Assembly (NCBI GenBank): GCA_930633495.1
Contig: CAKNFJ010000001.1
Location: 1-64,000, forward strand
Length of the DNA: 64,000 nt
Direction: 5' to 3'
DNA from: Hyphomicrobiales bacterium
Lineage (GTDB): Bacteria; Pseudomonadota; Alphaproteobacteria; Rhizobiales; Beijerinckiaceae
The translations under genes and the position numbers were made by a program. Shown piece after piece: positions 47,413-58,169 of this stretch (positions are counted from its first letter, which is position 1; each line of letters opens with the position of its first letter). A model generated the notes under the pieces. That model worked only from the letters and a program-made list of their open reading frames with translations. It made no database searches and was not told where the DNA came from.

Positions 47413-47444
47413 CGAATCTGTCTTTCGAGGGGCCGGCGGGGATC

Positions 47445-48155
47445 ATGCTGACACGCAAGCAACACGAACTCCTGCGCTTCATCCAGGAACGCTTGCGCGA
47501 GAGCGGGGTGCCACCTTCCTTCGACGAGATGAAGGACGCGCTCGACCTGCGCTCGAAATCCGGCATTCACCGGCTGATCATGGCGCTGGAGGAGCGCGGC
47601 TTCATCCGCCGCCTGCCGAACCGCGCGCGCGCGCTCGAAGTCATCAAGATGCCCGACGGGCTCGGCACGCCGCAGCAGCGGCCGCGCTTCAGCCCTGCCG
47701 TCGTCCAGGGCGGCCTGGGGGCGCAGCCCAGCCTCGGCAAGCCCCGCCCTGCCCCCGACGAGGACAGCCGCGGCTCGATCGCGATCCCGGTCATGGGCCG
47801 CATCGCCGCCGGCACGCCGATCTCGGCGATCCAGAATCGCAGCCACACGGTCTCGCTGCCGCCGGACATGCTCGGCTCCGGCGAGCATTATGCGCTGGAG
47901 GTGCGTGGCGACTCGATGGTCGAGGCCGGTATCCTCGATGGCGACACCGTCGTCATCCGCAAGCAGGACACGGCCAATACCGGCGACATCGTCGTGGCGC
48001 TGATCGACGACGAGGAGGCGACGCTCAAGCGGTTGCGCAAGCGCGGTTCCTCGATCGCGCTCGAAGCCGCCAACCCGGCCTATGAGACCCGCGTGCTCGG
48101 ACCGGACCGGGTCAAGATCCAGGGCCGCCTCGTCAATCTGATGCGGCGCTACTGA
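47445..48155 (+). CDS. lexA: LexA repressor
   Basis: A 236-aa SOS repressor. The N-terminal winged HTH is [17 protein letters not shown]... [20 protein letters not shown] (about 1-65). The cleavage site is Ala-Gly in GRIAAGTPI (about 120). The catalytic Ser is in [10 protein letters not shown] and the Lys in EEATLKRL, so RecA-stimulated self-cleavage should work. Two LexA boxes lie upstream. The linker is longer than in E. coli, as in other alphaproteobacteria. The 3' end overlaps comEC by 7 bases. Confidence 0.97.
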   Translation: MLTRKQHELLRFIQERLRESGVPPSFDEMKDALDLRSKSGIHRLIMALEERGFIRRLPNRARALEVIKMPDGLGTPQQRPRFSPAVVQGGLGAQPSLGKPRPAPDEDSRGSIAIPVMGRIAAGTPISAIQNRSHTVSLPPDMLGSGEHYALEVRGDSMVEAGILDGDTVVIRKQDTANTGDIVVALIDDEEATLKRLRKRGSSIALEAANPAYETRVLGPDRVKIQGRLVNLMRRY

Positions 48156-50416
48156 AGGCGCTCGACGTCGGCGTCCGGCTCGCTTTCGACGGGGGCCGCG
48201 GTCTGGTTCGTCGGACGCGCTGATGACGTTGCCGGGCGCGGCTCGCGACGGCGGCTCCATGGTCGATCAGCGGGCCCCTGCTCTGAAATCCGGCTGCTCC
48301 AGCCTGCCGCGGTTCGATAGAGCGACGTCGCGCCATCGCGCGACAGCGCCGCCCGCTCGATCAGGCGCGCCTTGCAGGCTCCGTTCCAGGGAATGGCGGT
48401 CACCACGAGATCGGCACGCAGGCAGTCCTCGATGATGGCGAGCCGCTCGCGCGTATAGGAGACGGTCCGTTGGTCCGTCGTCCGGGCGACGCAGCCGAGC
48501 GCGTCGCAAGCGACGCCGGAACGCAGGCTCGGATCGTCCGGGGAACGGCTGTCGCCGTCCGAGGCAAGCCATTGTTGCAGGACGAAGCGGCTCGGCTTGC
48601 CGGCGATCGCCAGGCGCCCATCGGGGCCGCGCACCGCCAGCCCCGAACCGTCACGCTCGATCAGGATCTCCGGCCGCTCGGGTCTGCTCGCCACCGCGAC
48701 GCCGAGCACGAGCGGCACCACCGCAAACCAGCGCCAGGCTGTCGTCCAGAGCGAGAGCCAGAGCAGCGCCAGCACGAAGCAGATCAGCACCGCCGGCCCG
48801 AAGGCGGCGATCATCACGGTGGAGTGGTCGATGGTCGCGACCCCATGCGCCATCCTGAGCACGACGTCGGAGGCCAGCCCCATCAGCGCCCAGGCCGGCC
48901 AGTCGAGGCCGAAAGGGTAAGCCAGCACGCCGAACACCGCCGCAGGCATGACGAAAAGCGAGACGAAGGGCAGCGCCATCGCATTGCCGAGCAGGCCGAA
49001 GGGATTGAAGGTCTGGAAGTGATAGGCGCCGAAGGGCGCCGTTGCGGCCGTGGCGAGCAGCGTGGTGACGACGATGCCGAGCGCTGCGGCCCAGACCGGT
49101 CCAAGCGGCCAGGGCAGCGCGGGAGGCGGCTGCGCGCGCTTGCGGCCCTCCCAGCGCTCGGCGAAGGCGATCAACGCCGCGACGGCACCGAAGGACATCT
49201 GGAAGCTCGGCCCGAGCAAGGCCTCGGGCTCGCGCAGCAGCACGATCATGGCAGCGAGTGCGAGATTGCGCATGCTGAGCGCCGCGCGATCGACGAGGAT
49301 CGCGCCGAGCATCACCAGGGTCATGATCAGCGAGCGCTCGGTCGCGACCTCGCCGCCCGAGAAAACGCAGTAGGCCACCGCGCCGAGCATCGCCGCGACC
49401 GCGGCGATCTTCTTGATCGGCCAGAGCAAGGCCGCCGTCTGCGAGAGCGCCAGCAGCGCACGCACCAGCCAGAAGATCGTGCCGGCGGCGAGCACCATAT
49501 GCAGCCCTGAAATCGAGACGATGTGATAAATGCCGGCGGCGCGCAGATCATTGTTCGTCGCCTCGGTGATCAGACCGCGCTTTCCCGTGACGAGGGCTGC
49601 GGCAACCGCTCCGCCCTGCCCGCCTGCCGCTTCGGCGATACGCCGGGTCAGGGCGTTGCGCGCCCGGTCGATGGCCGCGTCGAGCGCGAGGCGCGTCGGC
49701 ATCGGATGAGGTGCCGGCGCCAGGACGATCTTGCCGGAGATGCTGCCGACCCCGCCAATGCCGCGGAAGAAGGCGTCGCGGCCGAAATCGTAGCCTCCCG
49801 CCCGTGCCGGGCCGGGTGGCGGCAACAGCCGTGCCGTCGCGACGATATGATCTCCCGGCGCGACGGAACCCGCGCGGATATTGACGCGCACGCGTTTCGG
49901 GCGTTCGGCCTGCGGCAGGCCGGCGAACTCGGTCACCAGCAACACGAGGCGGGCGCCGCTATCGCGTGCCTCCACGGCCTCGACGAAGCCCGTCAGCTTG
50001 CCGATTCGCGGACGCTCCAGCATCGGCGCCGCGATATCCGCCGTCCGCCACGCGCCCGCGGCGAAGCCTGCGAAGACGGCGGCAGCCGCCAGGCAAGCCA
50101 TGAATGCGAACCTGCGGGCGCGCAGCGTGAACGCAAAGATCGCGCTCAGCGCGAAACCTGTCAGGGGTGCCCATAGAGCCGGCTCACGGTCGGCCGCGAA
50201 ATAAAGCAGGATGCCTGCCCCCATCGCCACCGGCAGCCACAGGAACGGGCGGCGGCGATCGGCCTCCATTTCGAGCGCTTGTCCGAAGCGCGTCCACCAG
50301 CCTTGAAACCAGGCGTCTACCTGGGCGGAAGAGGGTCCGGCGAGCCACTGATGCGACGGCAAGGCACCGGCCTCCGCGCCGCGCCTCCTCCGCTGCCCCG
50401 GCGGCACCGGCTGCAT
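48149..50416 (-). CDS. ComEC/Rec2-family competence protein
   Basis: A 755-aa inner-membrane protein that in competent bacteria forms the DNA-import channel. An N-terminal DUF4131-type region with 2-3 helices is followed by an OB-like segment and the Competence domain (about 240-550, with [30 protein letters not shown]). The C-terminal region (about 570-690) aligns in position with the beta-lactamase-like domain but has no HxHxDH metal motif. Competence is not known to be general in this group, so its role is open. Convergent with lexA. Confidence 0.88.
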   Translation of the reverse strand: MQPVPPGQRRRRGAEAGALPSHQWLAGPSSAQVDAWFQGWWTRFGQALEMEADRRRPFLWLPVAMGAGILLYFAADREPALWAPLTGFALSAIFAFTLRARRFAFMACLAAAAVFAGFAAGAWRTADIAAPMLERPRIGKLTGFVEAVEARDSGARLVLLVTEFAGLPQAERPKRVRVNIRAGSVAPGDHIVATARLLPPPGPARAGGYDFGRDAFFRGIGGVGSISGKIVLAPAPHPMPTRLALDAAIDRARNALTRRIAEAAGGQGGAVAAALVTGKRGLITEATNNDLRAAGIYHIVSISGLHMVLAAGTIFWLVRALLALSQTAALLWPIKKIAAVAAMLGAVAYCVFSGGEVATERSLIMTLVMLGAILVDRAALSMRNLALAAMIVLLREPEALLGPSFQMSFGAVAALIAFAERWEGRKRAQPPPALPWPLGPVWAAALGIVVTTLLATAATAPFGAYHFQTFNPFGLLGNAMALPFVSLFVMPAAVFGVLAYPFGLDWPAWALMGLASDVVLRMAHGVATIDHSTVMIAAFGPAVLICFVLALLWLSLWTTAWRWFAVVPLVLGVAVASRPERPEILIERDGSGLAVRGPDGRLAIAGKPSRFVLQQWLASDGDSRSPDDPSLRSGVACDALGCVARTTDQRTVSYTRERLAIIEDCLRADLVVTAIPWNGACKARLIERAALSRDGATSLYRTAAGWSSRISEQGPADRPWSRRREPRPATSSARPTNQTAAPVESEPDADVERLQ

Positions 50417-50568
50417 TACCTCCCCCTCCCACCGGTGCTGCGATTTGACCGCTTAACCTTTCCGGCCAAGCCATGTTACAGGGCGCGCGCCGGTTGTCAT
50501 GTCACGACTTGGCCCCTTTCCCTGTCTTGCCCGGACGGCCTCTGCCGCTCGGCCGGAGTCGCCTCCCC

Positions 50569-51987
50569 ATGAGCAACGCCGTCGTCACGCGCTTTGCGCC
50601 CTCGCCCACCGGATTCCTGCATATCGGCGGCGCCCGCACCGCGCTGTTCAACTGGCTCTATGCTCGCCGGCACGGCGGCAAGATGCTGCTGCGTATCGAG
50701 GATACCGACCGCGAGCGCTCGACCGAGGCCGCCATCGCCGCGATTCTCGACGGGCTGGAATGGCTCGGCCTCGATTGGGACGGCCAGACCGTCTACCAGT
50801 TCCAGCGCGCCGCCCGGCATCGCGAGGTCGCCGAACAGATGCTCGCCGCAGGCAGGGCCTATTACTGCTACGCCAGCCCGGCCGAACTCGAGGACATGCG
50901 CGAGAAGGCTCGCGCCGAAGGCAAGCCGCTGCGCTATGATGGGCGCTGGCGCGACCGCGACCCGGCGACCGCCCCGGCCGATGTGAAGCCGGTCATCCGC
51001 CTGAAGGCCCCGCAGACCGGCGAGACGGTGGTCAATGACGAGGTGCAGGGCCGCGTCGTCTGGCAGAACGAGAATCTCGACGACCTGGTGCTGCTGCGCT
51101 CGGACGGCACGCCGACCTACATGCTCGCCGTCGTGGTCGACGACCATGACATGGGCGTGACCCATGTCATCCGCGGCGACGACCATCTCACCAACGCCGC
51201 GCGCCAGACGCAGATCTACAACGCGCTCGGCTGGGACGTGCCGAGCATGTCGCATATCCCGCTCATCCACGGTCCGGACGGCGCCAAGCTGTCGAAGCGC
51301 CATGGCGCGCTCGGCATCGATGCCTATCGCTCGATGGGCTATCTGCCGGCGGCGCTGCGCAATTATCTGGTGCGGCTGGGCTGGAGCCATGGCGATCAGG
51401 AGGTCTTCTCGACGCAGGAGATGATCGACGCCTTCAACCTTTCGTCGATCGGCCGCTCACCGGCGCGCTTCGACTACGCCAAGCTCGAGAACCTCAACGG
51501 GCTCTACATGCGCCAGTCGAGCGACCGCGATCTGCTCGACGCGCTGAAGGTCATCCTACCGGAGATCGGCCCGGCGCGCGGGCTCGGTGCCACGCTGACA
51601 CCGGAGCTGGAAGCGAAATTCCTCGCCGCCATGCCCGGCCTCAAGGAGCGCGCCAAGACGCTGATCGAGTTGCTCGACAGCGCCTTCTACCTCTATGCTC
51701 AGCGCCCGCTGCAGCTTGATGACAAGGCCAAGGGCCTGCTCGACGAGGCCGCGCGCCAGCGCCTGCCGCAGATTGCGGCGAAGCTCGCCGCTGTCGGCGA
51801 CTGGGCGCCGGCGCCGCTGGAAGCCGCCGTGCGCGCCTATGTCGAGGAGACCGGCATCAAGCTCGGCCAGGCGGCGCAGCCGCTGCGCGCCGCTCTCACC
51901 GGCCGCGCCCAGTCCCCGGGCCTGTTCGACGTCATGGCCGTGCTCGGCCGCGAGGAGACGCTGGCGCGCCTCGCCGACCAGGCCTGA
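50569..51987 (+). CDS. gltX: Glutamyl-tRNA synthetase
   Basis: A 472-aa class I synthetase. The HIGH-type motif is [17 protein letters not shown] (about 10-26) and the KMSKS loop is AKLSKRHG (about 243-250). The C-terminal helical anticodon-binding domain is complete. The ATG at 50569 gives the canonical N-terminus [15 protein letters not shown]. It is divergent from comEC, and a hairpin plus T run follows the stop. Confidence 0.97.
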   Translation: MSNAVVTRFAPSPTGFLHIGGARTALFNWLYARRHGGKMLLRIEDTDRERSTEAAIAAILDGLEWLGLDWDGQTVYQFQRAARHREVAEQMLAAGRAYYCYASPAELEDMREKARAEGKPLRYDGRWRDRDPATAPADVKPVIRLKAPQTGETVVNDEVQGRVVWQNENLDDLVLLRSDGTPTYMLAVVVDDHDMGVTHVIRGDDHLTNAARQTQIYNALGWDVPSMSHIPLIHGPDGAKLSKRHGALGIDAYRSMGYLPAALRNYLVRLGWSHGDQEVFSTQEMIDAFNLSSIGRSPARFDYAKLENLNGLYMRQSSDRDLLDALKVILPEIGPARGLGATLTPELEAKFLAAMPGLKERAKTLIELLDSAFYLYAQRPLQLDDKAKGLLDEAARQRLPQIAAKLAAVGDWAPAPLEAAVRAYVEETGIKLGQAAQPLRAALTGRAQSPGLFDVMAVLGREETLARLADQA

Positions 51988-52359
51988 GCGCCCCGGCGGG
52001 GCCGGTGCCCGGCGCCGGCGATGCCCCTTTTTTAGCCACGGACCGCCCCTGTGCCGCCTTGTGAGGCGGCGCCGCGGCCGCTCTCGCAGATATGAACCAG
52101 ACGCGGCTCCAATCGCCTTTAGGCTCGGTTGAATGCGCTGGGCAAATGGTCTAGTGACGCGCAAGTGCATTGCGCGGCCACACCGTGGCGGGCACGAATA
52201 TTGCTTGTAAATCAGTCACATGGGCCTCCTTCCATCTGCCCTTCCGACATCATCCCGCCATATCGCGGGCCTCGGATGGGAAAAGGCTGACGCGGAAGCG
52301 CCGGCGGGCGGAAGAAACCGGGGCTGATAAAGCAGCGAGCCTTGAAAGGATCGGTATCG
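51988..52359. other. Intergenic region gltX-gltA
   Basis: 372 bases. It holds the gltX terminator at its left end and presumably the gltA promoter, for which no clear boxes stand out. AAAGGA precedes gltA. No gene is supported. Confidence 0.4.
51998..52033 (+). terminator. Probable terminator of gltX
   Basis: The GC-rich arms GGGGCCGG and CCGG-CGATG-CCCC form an interrupted stem, followed directly by TTTTTT (52028-52033). The stem has unpaired bases, so it is somewhat imperfect. Confidence 0.6.
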
Positions 52360-53649
52360 ATGAGCGGAAACACGAGCCAGCTCCAGGTCGGCGACAAGAC
52401 AGTCGACATGACGATCATGGAGGGGTCGGTCGGCCCCGCCGTCATCGACATCGGCAAGCTCTACGCCCAGACGGGCATGTTCACCTATGATCCGGGCTTC
52501 ACCTCGACGGCGAGCTGCGAGTCCCAGATCACCTATATCGACGGCGACAAGGGCGTGCTGCTCTATCGCGGCTACCCCATCGAGCAGCTCGCCGAGCATG
52601 GCGACTTCCTTGAGACCTGCTACCTGCTGCTTTACGGGGATCTGCCGACCGCCGCGCAGAAGGCCGATTTCGACTATCGCGTCACGCGCCACACCATGGT
52701 GCATGAGCAGATGGCCCGCTTCTTCCAGGGGTTCCGCCGCGACGCGCACCCGATGGCGGTGATGGTCGCCTCGATCGGCGCGATGTCGGCCTTCTATCAC
52801 GACTCGACCGACATCTCGGATCCGCACCAGCGCATGGTCGCCTCGATGCGCATGATCGCGAAGGTGCCGACGCTGGCGGCGATGGCCTACAAGTACTCGA
52901 TCGGCCAGCCCTTCGTGTATCCGCTGAACTCGCTGGACTACACCTCGAACTTCCTGCGCATGTGCTTCGCCGTGCCGGCGGAGGAGTACAAGGTCAATCC
53001 GGTGCTGTCGCGCGCGCTCGACCGCATCTTCATCCTGCACGCCGACCACGAGCAGAACGCTTCGACCTCGACGGTCCGCCTCGCCGGCTCGTCGGGCGCC
53101 AACCCCTTCGCCTGCATCGCGGCCGGCACGGCCTGCCTGTGGGGGCCCGCCCATGGCGGCGCCAACGAGGCGGCGCTCAAGATGCTCGAGGAAATCGGCT
53201 CGGTCGACAACATCCCGAAATACATCGCCAAGGCGAAGGACAAGAACGATCCGTTCCGCCTGATGGGCTTCGGCCACCGGGTCTACAAGAACTACGACCC
53301 GCGCGCCAAGATCATGCAGAAGACCACGCATGAGGTGCTAAACGAACTCGGCATCAAGGACGACCCGCTGCTGGACGTCGCGGTCGAGCTGGAGCGTATC
53401 GCGCTCTCCGACGAGTACTTCATCGAGAAGAAGCTCTACCCGAACATCGATTTCTATTCGGGCATCACGCTGAAGGCGATGGGCTTCCCGACCTCGATGT
53501 TCACCGTGCTCTTCGCGGTCGCCCGCTCGGTCGGCTGGATCGCGCAGTGGAAGGAGATGATCGAGGATCCGTCCCAGAAGATCGGCCGTCCGCGCCAGCT
53601 CTACACCGGCGCGCCGCAGCGCGACTACATGCCGATCGGCCGCCGCTGA
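52360..53649 (+). CDS. gltA: Citrate synthase
   Basis: A 429-aa type II (hexameric) citrate synthase, the entry to the citric acid cycle. Catalytic residues lie in [15 protein letters not shown] (His), [15 protein letters not shown] (His) and [14 protein letters not shown], with the Asp further down near ALSDEYF. An N-terminal beta domain (about 1-45) is present, as in Gram-negative types. AAAGGA before the ATG at 52360 sets the start. A strong hairpin follows. Confidence 0.97.
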   Translation: MSGNTSQLQVGDKTVDMTIMEGSVGPAVIDIGKLYAQTGMFTYDPGFTSTASCESQITYIDGDKGVLLYRGYPIEQLAEHGDFLETCYLLLYGDLPTAAQKADFDYRVTRHTMVHEQMARFFQGFRRDAHPMAVMVASIGAMSAFYHDSTDISDPHQRMVASMRMIAKVPTLAAMAYKYSIGQPFVYPLNSLDYTSNFLRMCFAVPAEEYKVNPVLSRALDRIFILHADHEQNASTSTVRLAGSSGANPFACIAAGTACLWGPAHGGANEAALKMLEEIGSVDNIPKYIAKAKDKNDPFRLMGFGHRVYKNYDPRAKIMQKTTHEVLNELGIKDDPLLDVAVELERIALSDEYFIEKKLYPNIDFYSGITLKAMGFPTSMFTVLFAVARSVGWIAQWKEMIEDPSQKIGRPRQLYTGAPQRDYMPIGRR

Positions 53650-53673
53650 ACGCGGCGCAGCGCTATCGACGAC

Positions 53674-53709
53674 AAGGGCGTGGTGGCCTCCACCGCGCCC
53701 TTATTGTTT
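53674..53709 (+). terminator. Rho-independent-type terminator of gltA
   Basis: A 13-bp stem with one wobble (AAGGGCGTGGTGG/CCACCGCGCCCTT) around a 3-base loop is followed by ATTGTTT. It begins 24 bases after the gltA stop. Confidence 0.75.
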
Positions 53710-53787
53710 CTGAAGATTAATCAATGGCGTGCAGGTGATCGGCTGGCAGGTCCGGGTAATGTCATGTCTTCCAACGGAGATCCGTGC

Positions 53788-54777
53788 ATGACCGAACCCC
53801 TCTCCCTCGACCGCCGTTCCTTCCTGATCGGCGCCGGAGCCGCGAGCCTCGCCGGAGCGCAAGCCCAGGCGCAGGCCGCCTATCCGACCCGGCCGATCAC
53901 GCTTGTGGTGCCTTTCGCCGCCGGTGGCTCGACCGACATCGTCGCCCGCCTCGTCGGCCAGAAAATGAGCGAGCTGCTCGGCCAGAGCGTGGTGATCGAG
54001 AACCGCGCCGGGGCCGGCGGCAATATCGGCTCCACCGCCGTCGCTCGCGCCGCGCCGGACGGCTACACGCTCCTGCTCGGCACAATCTCGACGCACGCCC
54101 TTAATCCGGCCATTCTGAAGACCGTCACCTTCGATGCGGTGAAAGACTTCACCCCGATCTCGCTGCTCGCGATCGTGCCCAACGTGATGGTGGTGCACCC
54201 CAGCTTCCCGGCAAAGACGGTCAAGGAGGTGCTGCAGGTTCTGAAGGACAATTCGGGCAAGTACTCCTACGCCTCCTCCGGCGTCGGCACTCCGCTGCAT
54301 CTCTCCGGCGAGCTGTTCAAGTCGCTCGGCGGCGTCCAGATGAACCATGTGCCCTATCGCGGCGCCGGGCCGGCGCTGAACGACGTCGTCGCGGGCGCGG
54401 TGCCGATCATGTTCGACAACCTGCCGTCCTCCGCCGGTTTCATCCGCAGCGGCCAGTTGCGCGCGATCGGCGTCACGACCAAGGAGCGTGTGGCCTCCTT
54501 CCCGGACCTCCCGACCATCGCCGAAGGCGGCCTGCCCGGCTACGAGACCTATACCTGGAATGCGCTGTTCGGCCCCGCGAACATGCCCCGCCCGATCGTC
54601 GACAAGATCAACCAGGCCGCCAACCAGGCGCTCAAGGACGAGAATGTGAAGAAGAAGCTCAACGACGTCAGCGCCGACATCGTCGGTTCGACGCCGGAGC
54701 AGCTCGGCGAGCACGTCAGGACCGAGCTCGCCAAATGGGCACCGATCGCCAAGGCCTCCGGCGCAGTGGTCGAGTAA
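53788..54777 (+). CDS. Bug-family (TctC-type) substrate-binding protein, Tat-exported
   Basis: A 329-aa protein. The N-terminus LDRRSFLIGAGAASLAGAQAQA is a twin-arginine signal. The mature domain has the Bug pattern: YPTRPITLVVPFAAGGSTDIVAR, GQSVVIENRAGAGGNIG and VPYRGAGPALNDVVAG. It binds a carboxylate or similar small solute for a tripartite tricarboxylate transporter, but no tctA or tctB is beside it. The ATG at 53788 is preceded by GGAG; 53764 is an alternative. Confidence 0.9.
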   Translation: MTEPLSLDRRSFLIGAGAASLAGAQAQAQAAYPTRPITLVVPFAAGGSTDIVARLVGQKMSELLGQSVVIENRAGAGGNIGSTAVARAAPDGYTLLLGTISTHALNPAILKTVTFDAVKDFTPISLLAIVPNVMVVHPSFPAKTVKEVLQVLKDNSGKYSYASSGVGTPLHLSGELFKSLGGVQMNHVPYRGAGPALNDVVAGAVPIMFDNLPSSAGFIRSGQLRAIGVTTKERVASFPDLPTIAEGGLPGYETYTWNALFGPANMPRPIVDKINQAANQALKDENVKKKLNDVSADIVGSTPEQLGEHVRTELAKWAPIAKASGAVVE

Positions 54778-54941
54778 GCGGCGCTTCGAAAGGCGGTGGG
54801 CGGCCAGAGGCTGCCAGCCTCGAGAGTATCGGACCGAGCACCGCATTTCGCCCGATACTCTTATCTATATGATTTTGCATCGATTTTTATCGAAAATCGC
54901 GTTCCGCTCTTCGGACCGGCGATCCAGGAGCGAGGTTCAAC

Positions 54942-55030
54942 GGGGCCAGCAAGAGACGATAGCTGCGAGACAGAGGGAGGCGAGATCGTTCCTGGCGAGC
55001 TTGTCGTAGCGATCGGCTCGCTCTCCAGCG
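54942..55030 (-). pseudogene. Remnant of an IS5-type transposase C-terminus
   Basis: Reading the minus strand down to a TGA, the last 24 codons encode ADRYDKLARNDLASLCLA then AIVSCWPR. This fits the conserved C-terminus of IS5-family transposases (the (T)RYDKLARNF... signature). Upstream the frame is lost and the usual RLK-WRR motif is not readable, so only a decayed fragment remains. No terminal inverted repeats were found. Confidence 0.6.
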
Positions 55031-55417
55031 CGCCCACTTCTCGGCGTCGCGGTCTTCTGGTCCAAACTCTCGGCACGAGGCGCCATGCCACGCCGTTGCA
55101 CCTGCGTCTGCCATCTGCGCCGGAGCTTCCGGATCGTCGCCATTGCCGATCAGTCCCGTTCGTCCGACGACGACAGGACGCCGGTGCTGCCGAGCCAAGG
55201 AGGCTTCCGGGCACGGCGCGAAGAAATTCGAGCGGGATGCGGCACTGATGCGCCGATAGCCGCTCCGGCAGTTCGATCAGGCTTCGGTATCCCCGTCCGA
55301 TCAAGGAGTTCCGACGCTCCAGCACTCCCGAAGAATCCGCCCTTCCTATTCGGCAATGCTCCCGGCCATTCCAATCGGCGTGGGGCTGAACGAGGGCATG
55401 GCCGGGCAGACCTCTCA

Positions 55418-55443
55418 ATTGCAAATCAATCGCACTTGCAAAG
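55418..55443. promoter_or_regulatory. Candidate metal-responsive operator upstream of sitA (distal)
   Basis: Two TTGCAAA half-sites in direct orientation sit 16 bases apart inside an A+T-rich patch. In rhizobia, Mur (a Fur-family Mn2+ sensor) binds TTGCAA-like sequences before sit genes, from general knowledge; the match here is by eye. Confidence 0.4.
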
Positions 55444-55474
55444 CGTGTCCGCTTCAGGTTAGGAATGTCTCGCT

Positions 55475-55495
55475 TTTGCAATTCATTGGCAATAA
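55475..55495. promoter_or_regulatory. Candidate Mur/Fur-family operator overlapping the sitA leader
   Basis: TTTTGCAATTCATTGGCAA is an imperfect dyad (TTGCAAT facing ATTG-GCAA) ending 10 bases before the sitA start. Binding here would block both transcription and the ribosome-binding region. Confidence 0.4.
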
Positions 55496-55504
55496 GGACG
55501 TTCC

Positions 55505-56413
55505 ATGATCCTTGGTTCGCGCAGATCGACTCTCATCGGGATGATGGGTGCCGCCTTCGTCGCCGCATGCAGCTTCGTGCCGGCTGCTGCCGAGGAGAAG
55601 TTCAAGGCCGTCACGACCTTCACGGTGATCGCCGATATCGCGCGCAACGTCGCCGGCGACACCGCCGTGGTCGAGTCGATCACCAAACCGGGCGCGGAGA
55701 TCCACAATTATCAGCCGACGCCGGGCGACATTCAGCGCGCACAAGGTGCGCAACTCATCCTCTGGAACGGCCTCAATCTCGAATTGTGGTTCGAGAAGTT
55801 CTTCCGGAACCTCAGGAATGTCCCGAGTGCTGTCGTCTCGCAGGGCGTCGAGCCGATGGGCATCAGCGAGGGGCCCTACAAGGGCAAGCCGAACCCGCAT
55901 GCCTGGATGTCGCCGACGGCGGCGCTGATCTATGCCGACAACATCCGCGACGCCTTTGCCAAGCATGACCCAAAGAACGCCGAGGCCTACAAGGCCAATG
56001 CCGAGGCCTACAAGGCCCGGATCAAGGCGGTCATCGACCCGATCAAGGCGGAGCTCGCCGCCGTTCCCGCCGAGAAGCGCTGGCTCGTGTCCAGCGAGGG
56101 GGCGTTCTCCTATCTGGCGCGCGATTTCGGGTTGAAGGAGCTCTACCTCTGGCCCATCAATGCCGACCAGCAAGGCACGCCGCAACAGGTCCGGAAGGTC
56201 ATCGACGCCGTGCGGAAGAACAAGATCACGGTGGTCTTCTCCGAGAGCACGATCTCCGAGAAGCCGGCCCAGCAGGTCGCACGCGAGACCGGAGCCACCT
56301 ATGGCGGCGTCCTTTATGTCGATTCGCTGAGCGAGGCGGACGGTCCGGTCCCGACCTATATCGACCTGCTCAAGGTTACGGCGGACACGATCGCGAAGGG
56401 ATTGACGCGGTGA
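55505..56413 (+). CDS. sitA: Manganese/iron ABC transporter, periplasmic binding protein
   Basis: A 302-aa cluster A-I metal-binding protein. The signal peptide has [17 protein letters not shown]; a Cys within it could be part of a lipobox. Metal ligands of the family are His in HNYQPTPGD, His in PNPHAWMSP, Glu in SSEGAFSY and Asp in [10 protein letters not shown]. His-His-Glu-Asp favours Mn2+ or Fe2+ over Zn2+, and there is no His-rich loop. It overlaps sitB by 4 bases. Confidence 0.9.
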   Translation: MILGSRRSTLIGMMGAAFVAACSFVPAAAEEKFKAVTTFTVIADIARNVAGDTAVVESITKPGAEIHNYQPTPGDIQRAQGAQLILWNGLNLELWFEKFFRNLRNVPSAVVSQGVEPMGISEGPYKGKPNPHAWMSPTAALIYADNIRDAFAKHDPKNAEAYKANAEAYKARIKAVIDPIKAELAAVPAEKRWLVSSEGAFSYLARDFGLKELYLWPINADQQGTPQQVRKVIDAVRKNKITVVFSESTISEKPAQQVARETGATYGGVLYVDSLSEADGPVPTYIDLLKVTADTIAKGLTR

Positions 56414-57315
56414 ACGCTCCCATCGCCGGCCGCTCGCTTCCGCCCATCGCGGAGGAGAGCGCGGGCATCGCGGTGACCGATGCGACGGTCACCTATCGCA
56501 ACGGCCATACCGCCCTCAGGGATGCGAGCTTCCACATCCCCACCGGCACGATTGCGGCGCTCGTCGGCGTCAACGGCTCCGGCAAGTCGACGCTGTTCAA
56601 GGCGATCATGGGCTTCGTGCGCCTTGCGAAGGGCGACATCCGCATCCTCGGCATGACGGTGCGCGAGGCGCTGCGCCGCAACCTCATCGCCTATGTGCCG
56701 CAGGCCGAAGAGGTCGACTGGACCTTTCCGGTGCTGGTCGAGGACGTCGTGATGATGGGCCGCTACGGCCATATGGGCATGATGCGTATCGCAAAGGCCG
56801 CCGATCACGAGGCTGTCGCCGTGGCGCTCGATCGCGTCGACATGGGTGCCTTTCGCAAGCGCCAGATCGGGGAGCTCTCGGGCGGGCAGAAGAAGCGCGT
56901 CTTCCTCGCGCGCGCGCTGGCCCAGGACAGCCGGGTCATCCTGCTCGACGAGCCCTTCACCGGGGTCGACGTCAAGACCGAGGACCAGATCATCGCCCTG
57001 CTGCGGGAACTGAGGGCCGAGGGCCGCGTCATGCTGGTCTCGACGCATAATCTTGGCTCCGTGCCAGAGTTCTGCGACCGCACCATCCTGATCAAGGGGA
57101 CGGTGCTGGCCTATGGCCCGACGGCGGAAACCTTCACGCAGGAGAACCTGCAGCGCGCCTTCGGCGGCGTGCTGCGCCATTTCGTGCTGGGTGATGCCGG
57201 CCGCGAGGGGCAGACGCCGGTCGGCGTCTTCACCGATGACGAGCGGCCGCTGATCCTGCGCGAGGGCAAGGCATCGAGCCGGGAGGCCGAGACGCGCGAC
57301 GGAGAGCGGCCATGA
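56410..57315 (+). CDS. sitB: Manganese/iron ABC transporter, ATP-binding protein
   Basis: A 301-aa ATPase. Walker [10 protein letters not shown] (about 54-62), Q-loop in [10 protein letters not shown], signature LSGGQKKRV (about 157-165), Walker B VILLDEPF and the switch His in VSTHNLG are all intact. It energises metal uptake with the two permeases. GTG start, with 4-base overlaps on both sides. Confidence 0.93.
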   Translation: MNAPIAGRSLPPIAEESAGIAVTDATVTYRNGHTALRDASFHIPTGTIAALVGVNGSGKSTLFKAIMGFVRLAKGDIRILGMTVREALRRNLIAYVPQAEEVDWTFPVLVEDVVMMGRYGHMGMMRIAKAADHEAVAVALDRVDMGAFRKRQIGELSGGQKKRVFLARALAQDSRVILLDEPFTGVDVKTEDQIIALLRELRAEGRVMLVSTHNLGSVPEFCDRTILIKGTVLAYGPTAETFTQENLQRAFGGVLRHFVLGDAGREGQTPVGVFTDDERPLILREGKASSREAETRDGERP

Positions 57316-58169
57316 TCGCCGTCCTCCTCGAGCCCTTCGCCTATGGCTACATGCGCAACGCAATGTGGGTCTCGGCCCTGGTCGGCGGGGTCTGCGCCTT
57401 CCTGTCCTGCTATCTCATACTGAAGGGCTGGTCGCTGATCGGCGATGCGCTCTCGCACGCGATCGTGCCCGGCGTGGCCGGCGCCTACATGCTGGGGCTG
57501 CCCTTCTCGGTCGGCGCCTTCTTCTCCGGCGGGCTCGCGGCCGGCGCGATGCTCTTCCTGAACCAGCGGACCCGGCTGAAGGAAGACGCCATCATCGGCC
57601 TGATCTTCTCCAGCTTCTTCGGGCTCGGCCTGTTCATGGTCTCGCTGTCGCCGACCTCGGTGAACATCCAGACCATCGTGCTCGGCAATGTGCTCGCCAT
57701 CACCCCGGCCGATACGATCCAGCTCGCAGTCATCGGCTTCGTCTCGCTCGCCATCCTGCTCGTCAAATGGAAGGATCTGATGGTCACCTTCTTCGACGAG
57801 AGCCATGCGCGCTCGATCGGCCTCAATCCGACGGCGCTGAAGCTGATGTTCTTCACCCTGCTTTCGGCCTCGACGGTGGCGGCGCTGCAGACGGTCGGCG
57901 CCTTCCTCGTCATCTGTATGGTGGTCACGCCCGGAGCCACCGCCTATCTGCTGACCGACCGTTTCCCGCGGCTGCTGTTGATAGCGGTCGCGATCGGCGC
58001 GCTGACGAGCTTCACCGGCGCCTATGCCAGTTATTTTCTCGACGGTGCGACCGGCGGCATCATCGTCGTGCTGCAGACGGCGATCTTCCTGACGGCCTTC
58101 TTCCTCGCGCCCAAGCATGGCCTGCTGGCCGCCCGGCGCCGCGCCGCCTGCGAGCTGGAGGCCGGGTGA
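57312..58169 (+). CDS. sitC: Manganese/iron ABC transporter, permease subunit 1
   Basis: A 285-aa ABC-3 family permease with about 8-9 membrane helices. The typical segment [22 protein letters not shown] (about 38-59) and the C-terminal [10 protein letters not shown] region are present. It overlaps the sitB stop by 4 bases (ATGA) and its own stop overlaps sitD (TGATG). Having two consecutive permease genes is the mark of SitABCD rather than ZnuABC. Confidence 0.92.
   Translation: MIAVLLEPFAYGYMRNAMWVSALVGGVCAFLSCYLILKGWSLIGDALSHAIVPGVAGAYMLGLPFSVGAFFSGGLAAGAMLFLNQRTRLKEDAIIGLIFSSFFGLGLFMVSLSPTSVNIQTIVLGNVLAITPADTIQLAVIGFVSLAILLVKWKDLMVTFFDESHARSIGLNPTALKLMFFTLLSASTVAALQTVGAFLVICMVVTPGATAYLLTDRFPRLLLIAVAIGALTSFTGAYASYFLDGATGGIIVVLQTAIFLTAFFLAPKHGLLAARRRAACELEAG

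Larger units (their letters stand above)
54778..55504. other. Long intergenic region with transposase scar and candidate metal operators
   Basis: 727 bases between the Bug gene and the sit operon. It holds an IS5-type transposase remnant on the minus strand (about 54942-55030). The remaining stretch is otherwise uninterpretable; fragmentary frames in it show no family features. At the right end two TTGCAA-rich motifs precede sitA. Confidence 0.5.

Noticed and set aside
57365..58168. Upstream extension of the sitD frame
   Set aside because: It reads sitC out of frame as Arg-rich sequence. The true sitD start is the ATG at 58169, overlapping the sitC stop.
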